Positions 35,601 through 45,552 of a stretch of 64,000 nt of DNA are shown here, in pieces. Position 1 is the stretch's first letter. Every line of letters starts with the position of its first letter. This DNA is from Hofstenia miamia (taxonomy: Eukaryota > Xenacoelomorpha > Acoela). The position numbers were made by a program, and so were the translations under genes. A model generated the notes under the pieces. It was not told the DNA's origin and ran no database searches. It was given only the letters and a program-made list of their open reading frames with translations. The stretch spans positions 1,202,998 through 1,266,997 of the forward strand of contig SCFE01000106.1 of NCBI GenBank assembly GCA_004352715.1, in the 5' to 3' direction.

Positions 35601-36280
35601 AATAAAAAAGGAAGGTTACCTTTAACAACATTAACATTTAGATAACACTGAGAATTACAGATGCTGAATGATAACTGAGCTTGATAAAGAGCATGTTTTC
35701 TTATTCCATCACCAAATTTAAAATTTGCACTGCTTTGTTCATGTTTTGTATGTTTATCTGGCAATTCACAATAATCTAAATAATCATGAAGCCATCACTC
35801 CCTAGCCATGGGTAGTGAGCAAGCATTATCTACAAAACTAAATGGTGCATAGCTCTTGTCCATAATGTTCAAATGATTTTGATCAACTTTGAGACTGTCT
35901 GTGTAATCTAGTAAAAGGCCTATAAGCATATGATTGAATTGATCCTCTATGATTATTTGATTGTCCCTACTCCAAATATTTTCATTGCTGTAGGAGGAAT
36001 CTGTGGATTACAACAATGCCTCTTCCTTTATTTCAACATTATATGGAAAAATATCATTATCAAAAGTGGTGGACATTCACAATAAAACAGCTTTTACAGT
36101 TCTAAGTTTTAAATTTGATTATGCTAATACTACAATTTGTTCCTGGTCATTCAAACCTCTTTTCTGTAGTAATTCTACAAGAGAAGTTGTATCACTAAGG
36201 CTCATGTATGCTCATTCAATTTTACAGCTATGGCATCAAAAACAAGAATATATTTACAAACAAAACTGAACATTGGAATG
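32650..36280 (-). mobile_element. Copia-type (Ty1/copia) LTR retrotransposon remnant
   Basis: Read on the minus strand from 36280 downward, decayed frames give gag-pol in copia order: a protease-like block (FVDNACSLPMARE, where DTACS-type sequence is usual), an FKFGDG block followed by VVKGNLPFLLS (about 35750-35590), an integrase core piece LFGAPQAILVDN (about 34545-34490), the integrase C-terminal part with KVLYLSHDKHHWPG (about 34090-34040), RLVAHGFQD at the start of reverse transcriptase (about 33565-33530), and the active site YVDDFFITG (YVDD at 33190-33179). Protease-integrase-RT order separates copia from gypsy. Many stops and frameshifts occur. LTRs were not identified. The GalEa clade is possible but unproven. 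Confidence 0.78.
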
Positions 36281-39128
36281 TTTATAATTTGTAAAACACA
36301 ATAACACTACAAATGCTTCATAATTGGCTGATATTTTAAATGATAAATTTGTTGATTGAACCCATTTACATTATTAAATATTGTAATGTCACTTGGGGAG
36401 CAATTAAGGACTGTACTTTAAACCTTATTTATTAAACCAGTAGATACTAATATTGAAAGTTTAAAATAGGAATTATTTCAGACTCTTAATTGTGGCATCT
36501 AATTAGATGAGTAGAGACTAATATCAAAATTTACTTAGTCACCTAAGACAACATATATAATTATCATAGATATTTAAATATATAATTTGATTTGAATTTT
36601 ATTGGTGCAGTACTCTGACAAAGATGTAATTTGAATATTGGTACTTCGAAAAAGTGTGCTTTACATAATTTTCTCCTTGATCTAATCATGTTGCTGGAAT
36701 GTTAAGAGAAAACATGCAGTAGTTCTTTGCAAATGTAAACAGCAAACAGGTGTAACAATTAGTTTTGTAAAAACCATGAGAATTCACCTTTAAATTAGAA
36801 TCAACTTAATTTAGATTCATGCTAGTGTTATTTAAGATTTTTTGGTTTTGTGTTTTAGTATATTTTTCTTTGGGATGATATTAAGCTAGGCTCTGACAAT
36901 AATTTGGGAATTGTAGTGAACCTTGTTAGGACTAATAACTTCAGGTTTTGATTACCCTGAATTGCAGTCATATTAGGTAAATTTGTATGGCTAGTTTATA
37001 AAGCTTGTTCTTTTAAATTCATTTGGACAATGCACATAAGTTATTACACTGTGGTTAAATCATGCCTTTTGGCTTGCATGAATGCATGGCAATTACATGC
37101 AATTATTTTTACCCTAATTTTTCCAATGATTCTACAAAATAGCTGAACAAATGCAACTGTGATGACTTTTCTTTTTCTTTAATTCATTTATAAGCATCCA
37201 TAAATTTACTTCATTTCAGCATTTGTCACAACTATTAAGAGCAGGATTAAGTGATGGAGGTCTTATATCAGGTGACATAACCATTCTCTCCTCATTTAAA
37301 AACAACACATTAAAGCAATATATAATAGCAATGAGAATTACTCTCTGACATAATAAGCTACTACAAAATACTTAAATACACTTTACATACAAGTTTTTTA
37401 CATGTATTATAAAAATGAACAGGGATATTATGGTCACTCTATGTGGTTGTGCTATTGAGAGACATAGACATTTTTCTTCCTTAAAGACCAATATCACAAT
37501 ACCTTAGATTCTATTCTAAAATTTTGATAAAGCATTTTTTTGATTCCATTTACCTTATTACTATGATATCTCCACCTTAATTTGAACAAATGTCTCATGC
37601 TCTGTGAAATTATCTTGTTCTATAATTTCTGTACACTATTTGTTTCCAAAATTTTGTCTATGCTTCTTGATAAAGTATCTAATCAACTATATTAACAAAA
37701 CTAAGAAATCTTTGTTTATTAAGCTTTTTAAGAGTTTAATACTTGCAATCATTTTACAGTGAGCAGTTTGTATAAGTTTAAAATACTACTTTATAAAATC
37801 ATTTTATTCATAAGGTATACCTAAAATTTCTATTCTTGATACTCTTCTCTTCAATATATTCATCAACATCTTCATGCTGTATTTGGTTACTGATGAGTCA
37901 CACATATTCTAAATCTACAATTATTTGAAGTTCTTGGTTGTATTGAATGGATGGATTTTCCTTCAGCTCCTTTTTGTTTATTTGCTCTTGTTTTTAATTC
38001 TCTATATATTTTCTTGGCAGTACTCCCATTGAGATAAATCCAAAGTGCCTCATCTATTCATTATATTCTCCATTTCATTCTTTTGGATATCTCATTCATT
38101 ATCTCAAATTAAACAACTCAAATCAATTATGTTTTATACAAATTGTAAGTCACTACCCATGCTTTTGATTTTAAAGCAAAGCCATTCATGTTGTTAGCTG
38201 AAGAACTATCACTCTGATCATCAAACTTAACCTCACATTGGCCAATCAAACTATTTCAATAGAAACTACATTAATCATTAAAATCAAAATATTTTGTTTA
38301 TATGGCTCATTAAAAGGACTTTCGTGCAAAAATGTGTCTGTAATTTCCTCCACAAAGAGTTTTATGTTTGTTTTGTCTTCATAGAGGACTGTTCTCCAGA
38401 CTATTGATATGCAAAATTTGTTTACAAATTTGTTGTGCTTTGATATTTTAATGTCTGTGTTAGTGCTGTCTACTACACAGTGTGTAGCACATGGGTGATA
38501 TTTTTTATGCTGAACAGCTAATTAAGACTTGATTCTAATAGTATAGCTAAACAAGGAACACCATACAGTAACATAATACTCTTACAAGAGTGGATAAACA
38601 AAAAATACAGGTTTCAGATAAAATATATATGACAGAATTGTATAAGTTAGAATAAGCAAAATAACAACTGAGTGTTTATGCAAATATTTAAAAGTAAATG
38701 ATTTCTGTTTAGGTAAGGAAAGTAATTGGGCTAAATTAGCTCAATTAATATCAAGGAATTAGGAGCTATTTATTAAACAACTTTCAGGTACTTTTTCCTT
38801 ACTTGTTTTTTTTACAACTTGCTTGTATCACAAAAATTGGTGCTTCATTATAGAATTTTTCATTTTAAATTGCAAACAGAACTAACATGTTTGCAATTAG
38901 GTTTTCCCAAGCAGGTAGCTAACACATTCAAATTTTCTGCTATGGCAGAACTAAACTCATATTGTCCTTGATTATTCATCAAAAAGCTTCACAGATTAAT
39001 ATTGTTTGTCACAATTTCTATTTAGAATAAATAAAATTTAACAAGTTATCATTGGCCAAAATTGACTGGTCCATATGAAAATTGTGGATTATACTTGAAA
39101 ATAAAGTAAACTTGAAATAAGAACAAAA
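36281..39128. other. CpG-free AT-rich sequence, unassigned
   Basis: No recognisable gene. Weak coding-like patches on the minus strand near 37900-38050 and 38200-38400 may be further transposon remains. Only two CpGs (36647, 38325) are present. Confidence 0.4.
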
Positions 39129-40330
39129 CTAACAATCAGTGTCTTCTTCTAAAGATGTTAGCTGGTTATTGAACATGTCTTTTTCATCTTTTGGTGTACT
39201 TACCACACCAATTTTTTCTCCATTGTAATGAACAACCAACATTTTTTCAACTATTTCAGGAGTAAGTTCTGCTCTCATTTTAGCATGGACTGACTTGTGT
39301 TTTGAGAACACATGTTCTACCACTGTCTCACAATAACTTTTCTGAGGACCTTGTCAACAAAATTGTCCATCCATTGTACTATTTCAGATTCTGACTCTGA
39401 AGAAATTGAAAACATTGATACCATGTGATCCAAATCTTCCATTTGCTCTGGTGAAAAATTATGAAGCCATTTTTCAGTGTTTTCACCAACTCCAGGGAAT
39501 TCATCTTTAACACATTTAACAATATCTGTGACTGCATTTTTAACATACTTTTTGTATGTCTTCATACTGCCTGCAGTTACTACTGGAATGCTTAGATCAT
39601 TTTGAATAACTGTATATCTGGTCAAAAATTCAATCAGATCACTGTTGTTTTGCTGTGCATAATTCAGAAGATCAACAACTGGCTGCAACAAGTCAACTAC
39701 TTTCTTGATTATTGGGATTTCTTTATCCTCTGCAGTTGAAGCAGTTCTGATCAAAAATGGAGTTCCATCAGCTTTCCACATATCAATGTATTCAATTGAG
39801 TCCAACATACTTTCTGACAATTGACAGGGCTTTATTCTCCAACTGTTTTCATTAGATGAGCACCACAGCAGAGTTGCATTATCCAAAGACATTCTGTATT
39901 GACCATTTTCAAAACTAACTGTTGAGCTGGCACATTGTCTCCAATAATCCAATGATGTCAAAATCACATACTTTCAGATTGCCAATGATTTCTTTTAAAA
40001 AATCATAAATTGAACTTGCAGATAGCTTGCTGTTGATAACCATAGACTTTACAAAGAATGTTTCATGCTTTTTGTCAGTGGCAGTGTAGCAACACACAAA
40101 TGCTTGTTATTTGACACTTGATTTGTTCACACATTAATTGCCAAACATGCCTTCCTTTTCTTAATTACTTCAAAAAATTTGTCTTCAGCTTCTTTGTGTA
40201 ACTCTAGTATTTCATTTTGAACAGTTTCCAAACATACATTAATTCCAAAATCCCACTTATTAACAACATCATAAGAAAACAAAAAAGGTAGAGGTTTTGT
40301 GCACAGCATACAGCAAGAGCATACTTTCAT
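39129..40330 (-). pseudogene. hAT-like transposase relic (tentative)
   Basis: Overlapping minus-strand frames (40330-40127, 40097-39915, 39967-39317, 39323-39129) form one protein split by about three frameshifts. The largest piece is 216 codons without a stop. The last piece contains VEHVFSKHKSVHAKMRAEL followed by EIVEKMLVVHYN, resembling the C-terminal dimerisation region of hAT transposases ('E..FS.....H...R..l..e....l....N'). Upstream, at 40400-40500, a Cys/His-poor 'SYKWVRKSGTSN' stretch recalls a BED-type finger. The middle is unfamiliar and rich in acidic residues. No CpG occurs in the whole reading region. Other origins, including a host gene relic, are possible. Confidence 0.45.
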
Positions 40331-42356
40331 TTTGGGTCAAAAGGATTAACATTCTTTGTACCAAAAAAATTGCTAGTGAGCTCTGACTTTCAGCCTTCTT
40401 GAAATGCTCTTCTGATTCTTTAGTATAGTTTTCCTTGTAATACTGCAATGGATTTGATGTTCCAGATTTTCTTACCCATTTGTAACTTGCTGAGCAGTTT
40501 ATCTGTTTACAATAGCTTCTCTTGCCTCAGATGTCAAACAATTCATCTTTGAAGAAAAAGCCATTTAACTGTAACACAACATTGCAAAATGATATTTTTG
40601 GTCAATAATAAAGAGATGTACCTTTAGCCAATCAATAAATAGCACAGTTTCAATTTGTAGAACAATGAAAAAATGCTTATTAAAATAAGTTTTCTACATG
40701 CCTTTTTAGAAAGTGTATGCTATGCATTATGAGCAAACAAATTAGCTTCTAACCATGAATCAGGCTTCATACATACATACAGTAAATTATTAAACAACAA
40801 ATTCATGGACTGTTTTTCTAAAAATGTAGACAGTGGACTACTGACCATGCTTGGTGACCATTGACAATATTAGTTGCATTTGACAACAACAGATAATTTA
40901 GTTTTAGTCATTTTGTTGATGACTTCACAGTAATTTCAAATATGTACAATATTTAAAATTGCTTTCATGTAATTCTAAATGCTGGTGAAATATTTTAAAT
41001 TGGTTAGAAAAAGGCATGTAGAAGTAAGGCAATATTTTTGTTCAAGCCTTCAGTCAATGAATTTTCACCAAAAATTGACAAGGGCAGTTCCAAAAGCAGT
41101 TTTTCAAAAATCAGCACACAATCACAATTCATCTAAACTTGGTCTGCTGTCAGCCCTCAATTTTCAGTCAAATAATCATCATGTTGCTAAAACAAGAACA
41201 AAGCAATAGGAAATAAAGTGTATGAAAATTCAAACAAATCAGTGTAAAATTATGCAAATTATGCAGCCATCATAAAGACATAATTAGACAACTTGAAAAT
41301 ACTATGTTTATAATAAATTAAACTATTAAATTGATATATAATTTTAACATTTGTTCTGATATGTACACACTATGTATACTTATCATAGACAACAATAACT
41401 TCAATTAGCTAATTATATGCAGAATATATTTTAGCATAAATTTGAATTATCAAATGGTGGTATTTGAACCTTTTTATTTCAATTTGTCTTTGTAAAATTT
41501 TTTCAAATATTTGATTTGAAATCTGAGAATTCATCATGGCTTTTGAAAAACCTGAATTTTAAAACTTGATCAAGAAGAGAAATAATGTACACTTGCATTT
41601 GAACTTGATTGGCAATCAACTAAAAAGCATTGTAAAAATGTTTGTAGAAATTACATCAAAAAATATATGGAATTGTAAACCAATTTGAATAGAAAATACA
41701 GAGAAATAAATACAATTTAATAAATATCTTTTGTAATAGTTAATGCATTGTAATGAAAATAATTAGTAATGAAAATGCTTAATAAAATGAAACATGTTTA
41801 TAATGATTTTTAATTGCATTTACATATGTAGTATGTCCATGTGCATTTATGCAGAATTTCATTCATTTCATACCAAAAGAGAAATAGCTAGTACAATTTG
41901 ATGTGAATGTCATTCAAACAAATTCACTTTTCATGTTCAGTATTTTTCATTTTAGGTAATTAATTTATAATGCTAATTGCCAATTATCAAATATCAATTA
42001 ATATTAAGCATCCTTTAGCTTTAGAATTGTGATTAATTTGAAAAAAATCAATTGACTCTGAATTACCTTCAAGGAGATTATTCAAACCAAGCTCAAAACA
42101 TAGAAACTCAAACTCTCACCAAGTAACTATTATAAACATGACTAATCATTTTTATGAAATTAAGTCTGTTTAAGCTTCACCATAAAAATCAAATGGCATT
42201 CTAAATTCTAATAATTAATTATATTCTGAAACAAAATGCATGTGATCAAAGTTGTCAATTGTAAATAATTACTGGAGCAAGCTAATGTTTGAGATATATC
42301 AATGTTACTTTATCACTAAATTTCTTTCACAAGCATAGTGAATAAACAAATAATGG
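40331..42356. other. CpG-free AT-rich sequence, unassigned
   Basis: No gene recognised. A 76-codon plus-strand frame at 40979-41209 has no motif. CpG dinucleotides are absent until 42357. Confidence 0.45.
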
Positions 42357-42499
42357 TTCGCTAACTTACCTCGAACAATGTAAGGTTGCAATCATTAAAT
42401 GTATATTAATACTTAATTCTTAAACATTTTTTATTTTGTTCTGCATTTGCGTAAGCTCGTTTTGTAAAACTGTATTTTGGCACCTAAGAGGGAATTCTG

Positions 42500-42535
42500 A
42501 TTGGTTTTACACATTGAAAACAAACTATTACGTCA
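42500..42535 (+). promoter_or_regulatory. Candidate promoter elements of exon 1B: inverted CCAAT and CRE-like site
   Basis: ATTGG (inverted CCAAT) at 42500-42504 and TTACGTCA, a CREB/ATF-type site, at 42528-42535 lie 121-125 and 90-97 bases before the exon 1B start codon. CpG reappears at 42357 after a desert of several kilobases, as expected for an unmethylated promoter. No clear TATA box is seen. Confidence 0.45.
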
Positions 42536-42624
42536 TTGTGAATTTCTCATTCTTTCTCAATGTTGTAATTTAATGAATGTGTTTTAAATGCGTTTGATGT
42601 TTTTTAAGTGGATTACATCCTAAA

Positions 42625-42678
42625 ATGAAATTCTATTCTATTGTTTTATTTATTTTGCTCCTCCAACCAACTTTTCAG
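42625..42678 (+). CDS. Syndecan exon 1B: signal peptide
   Basis: ATG at 42625 opens MKFYSIVLFILLLQPTFQ, an 18-residue signal peptide that ends at CAG|GTAGTT in phase 0. It is followed 1 kb later by phase-0 exon 43702. Joined to the three downstream exons it gives a 149-residue proteoglycan core protein (54+93+136+167 nt including the stop), small for a syndecan. Its length, Met-Lys-Phe opening, terminal Gln and splice phase match exon 1A at 17152. The likely signal cleavage is around the exon junction, just before an acidic Asp-rich segment. Promoter-like elements lie within 125 bases upstream. Confidence 0.75.
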
Positions 42679-43701
42679 GTAGTTTTTTTGCAATGTATTT
42701 AGAGTATTAATAGTTTAGCTTGTAAATATTAAATACAAAGTTAACACGTAGTTATTTTTCAATTTGCAAGTTATCTAACTACCATGGTTAATTTCATTTA
42801 TAATGAGATTTCGAATCGAATTTGCAAAAACTGATAGCAAATGGGGTATTTTGTATTCTAGTTCCTTGTAGAGGGATTCCCTTTGAATTGCATTCAATTT
42901 AATCTGTACTGACATGAAATGATGTATTTTTGTTTTATGTTTAACAAAATATGTTTGATAAAATGTATTAGGTTAATTTCAGTGAGTGCCTCATTATCAA
43001 TTTTTGATCGGTCGTTTAAATTTGCAAGGAAACACTCTTCTTTCGAGAAGGAAACAAGTATTTTCTTTGTTAGGTATTTAAAAAGTTATTGTAAATAGTT
43101 TAAAATTTTGCAATCCCAAGGAATATGTAAAATCTTAATGCCTATTTTGATCTTTTTTAAGTAAGTGCAATGTTTATGTGCAAGAATCCATACTTAATAT
43201 TAAACTAAAAGATGTTAAAGATTTGCAATTATCGTTTTTAAGCTTTTGGTCATAGAAATTTCACTGACTACAGCAGTATTATATGTCATTTGAGCTACTT
43301 GTTTTTTGGTAAAAATTTTATGTTGTCATGAAACCACATTTACTACATTTATATGTAAAAATCTTTCACAATTTTTTGGTGTGGAAAGTTTCTACAAATA
43401 CTATATCATTGTGAAAATTTGGCTGTTTCCAGTTTCAATGTTGATTAAAAAATATAATTATAAATGTGTCATCTTGTGATTCAATTTTTTTATTTCGCAA
43501 TAGTCAACCATAGACTTATATGAATTGGCTAATGAGAGTTTAAATATGATGCAAATTACACAATTGTATATTTTTATTAACCATATGCATATATGAAGTT
43601 TCATATAAATAAATATAATAAATACTTGATTATTATAGAGTATTGAACAATTCGTTCTATATCGATTCTTAAGGGTTAATTTTTCATATATTTACGTTTA
43701 G

Positions 43702-43794
43702 AATATCGATGACGATACCTCGGGAACGGGGTCAGGCTCAGGATTAAAAGAAGAGAGAGATGAAACAGTTTTCACTGATCCAGATATTAACAGT
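43702..43794 (+). CDS. Syndecan ectodomain exon with Ser-Gly cluster
   Basis: Exon bounded by the acceptor 'tacgtttag' and donor AGT|GTAAGA, 31 codons, phase 0 at both sides. It begins NIDDDTSGTGSGSGLKEE: acidic residues beside three Ser-Gly sites, the context that favours heparan sulfate over chondroitin sulfate. It continues with an acidic stretch ending in DPDINS. In vertebrate and insect syndecans the attachment cluster is likewise at the mature N-terminus. Base composition is GC-richer than the introns, and five CpGs fall in its first 30 bases or so. Confidence 0.85.
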
Positions 43795-44193
43795 GTAAGA
43801 TATTGTGTTTATTAATTTACCTTACAAATATAAAAGAACTTAAAATGACACTTCATTTGTTTGCAGCATTATTTCGCATTACATACATTTGTGTATTTTG
43901 CTTATCGTCTTATTTAAATTATTTCTAAATGTGATAACTTTAAGATATGCATTTTTATTTCAAAATATGTTTCAGTTGATTTACAGCTATTTCGATTAGC
44001 ATTCATTTCACCACGGGGAACTATTTTACTGTAATTTTTATCAACACGCCATTCATTCCACTGGTACCATTAATTATATTATAAATAGTGGGTTAACATT
44101 ATATTACATATATTTTTAAAATCGGTTAGAACTTTTCTATTTAAAATGGTATTTTTTTGTTAGAAACTGAATTGAAATTATACGTCTTATATA
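43795..44193. other. Intron sequence
   Basis: AT-rich intron between syndecan exons 2 and 3; nothing else seen. Confidence 0.6.
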
Positions 44194-44361
44194 CAGGGGT
44201 CGCTTTACCTAGTTTTAATAAAAATAAACACAAAATTCCAAATGATACAACTTTTATTTAATCAGCGTACAATAATAATTTTATCAGGTTTTAGTTTGTA
44301 AATCATTTGGAATTTTGTGTTTATTTTTATTAAAACTAGGTAAAGCGACTTATGACCACCC
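44194..44361. mobile_element. Fold-back derivative of the 44467-44825 element
   Basis: Starts CAGGGGT next to TA and consists mainly of a perfect 47-base inverted repeat (44200-44246 and 44302-44348) around a 55-base loop. The arm is the right-end sequence of the neighbouring element. It ends in 'gaccaccc' at the N gap (44362-44452). A one-sided duplication of the right end would explain it. Confidence 0.75.
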
Positions 44362-44452
44362 NNNNNNNNNNNNNNNNNNNNNNNNNNNNNNNNNNNNNNN
44401 NNNNNNNNNNNNNNNNNNNNNNNNNNNNNNNNNNNNNNNNNNNNNNNNNNNN
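44362..44452. other. Assembly gap (91 N)
   Basis: Run of N between the fold-back element and a TA run that precedes the second element. Confidence 1.
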
Positions 44453-44466
44453 TATATATATATATA

Positions 44467-44825
44467 CAGGGGTGGCCATAAGTTCCAAATTCCAAATGAT
44501 ACAACTTTTATTTAATCAGCGTACAATAATGATTTCAAAACAAAAACATGAAAGCATGCATTGATTGGGTGATGGAGGAACGTCATTAGGATACTCTTGT
44601 ACAAATGCTGCAGCTGTAGCTGTTGAATTTCTATCGTGCTTTAACCACTGCTCTACTATAAAAATTCGTTGCTGAAGAGTTAATTGTCGTGTCATGCCAA
44701 TATCGCCAACTGCAATGAAATAATTATTAAAACAAAAAATTTTATCAGGTTTTAGTTTGTAAATCATTTGGAATTTTGTGTTTATTTTTATTAAAACTAG
44801 GTAAAGCGACTTATGGCCACCCCTG
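44467..44825. mobile_element. Mariner/Tc1-type non-autonomous element, TA-flanked
   Basis: Perfect terminal inverted repeats CAGGGGTGGCCATAAGT and TA on both sides. It is 359 bases long and carries only the start of a transposase gene on the minus strand, so it is an internal-deletion derivative. Confidence 0.85.
44516..44767 (-). pseudogene. N-terminal helix-turn-helix fragment of a mariner-type transposase
   Basis: From an internal Met the minus-strand frame reads MTRQLTLQQRIFIVEQWLKH and then AAAFVQEYPNDVPPS, the pattern of the N-terminal DNA-binding domain of several mariner-related transposases ('lt..qR..iv..y......t..a...f...y'). The catalytic domain is absent. Sequence before that Met is fused right-end DNA and not part of the original protein. 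Confidence 0.65.
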
Positions 44826-45416
44826 TAGAATTATATACCCACTAATACAAAATATTTTTAACAACTTTGATTTTTCAAAATAACCCTATTGCTCGTTATG
44901 TATATCTCACTCTCTTCATACATTAATGCGTCTTTGGCCGTCTACACTTTTCATAGACACACAAATCAAGTATTTGTTAATAACTGCTGTAATACTTAAT
45001 ATATATTTACAATTCGCTGTGTAAGCTATCAATGTTTGCATGTTCAAATATATAATCTAAGTGTGACAGTCAACGTGCCGAACTTGTGTGGTTGTTCAAA
45101 ATTGTTTTCCAAACAAATGTTATAAGTGATTAGCTTATTGTAGTCACTAAATTTTGATTTCCCTAATATTGTATGAAGTTATTCATATACAAGATCCAGC
45201 TTTCACTATTGATCACGTTTATATGTGATAGATGGTACAGTAATTAACGCTAAATTATCGAATTTTTACGTAATGCATATGAATCTATATATAATACTAC
45301 AAAGTGCATCAAAAAAAACTTAATATTGTTCGATTTGTATAAGATTTGAATTTAGTTATTTATATATATATATATGAGCATTTGTTAAAATTAAATGCAG
45401 CGTTCATGTAATTTAG
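44826..45416. other. Intron sequence
   Basis: AT-rich with a small TA run at about 45360-45375; it ends in the acceptor 'catgtaatttag' of syndecan exon 3. Confidence 0.6.
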
Positions 45417-45552
45417 AAAGAAATTGGTGGAGTCGTAATAGACGAGGCCAAGGATACATCTGGCCAAACTCCTCACAGGAAATCACCAAGTATACGCGCC
45501 AATAGTCCAAGGCGCAGAGCAGAGCTCTTAAAGAATCCAGCACTTTTAGCAG
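45417..45552 (+). CDS. Syndecan juxtamembrane ectodomain exon
   Basis: Starts in phase 0 with KEIGGVVIDEAKDTSG and ends after GCA G|GTATAG in phase 1. The final G plus CC of exon 60284 makes an Ala codon, so the frame runs straight into the membrane segment. The exon has one further Ser-Gly (KDTSG), a basic stretch (SPSIRANSPRRRAELLK) and the start of the hydrophobic region (NPALLA). Dibasic residues close to the membrane are typical places for syndecan shedding by proteases. The next exon is 14.7 kb away. Confidence 0.85.

Larger units (their letters stand above)
26002..42356. other. CpG-depleted block with nested transposons
   Basis: By eye there are three CpGs in 26,002-27,880 and three in 32,107-42,356 (32947, 36647, 38325), where base composition alone would predict roughly 200 in the latter stretch. 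The flanks are ordinary: the 1.44 kb after 42,357 has about 21. Inserts inside the block that still carry CpG are the LINE at 27.9 kb, the mariner at 30.2 kb and the Tc1 at 30.8 kb, so they look younger. Identified older contents are a DD37D transposase relic, a copia-type retrotransposon and a hAT-like relic. Long-term cytosine methylation and deamination of a repeat block is the likely cause. Confidence 0.8.

Noticed and set aside
36003-36269. 88-codon plus-strand frame
   Set aside because: It is antisense to the gag/protease part of the copia-type element and has no motif.
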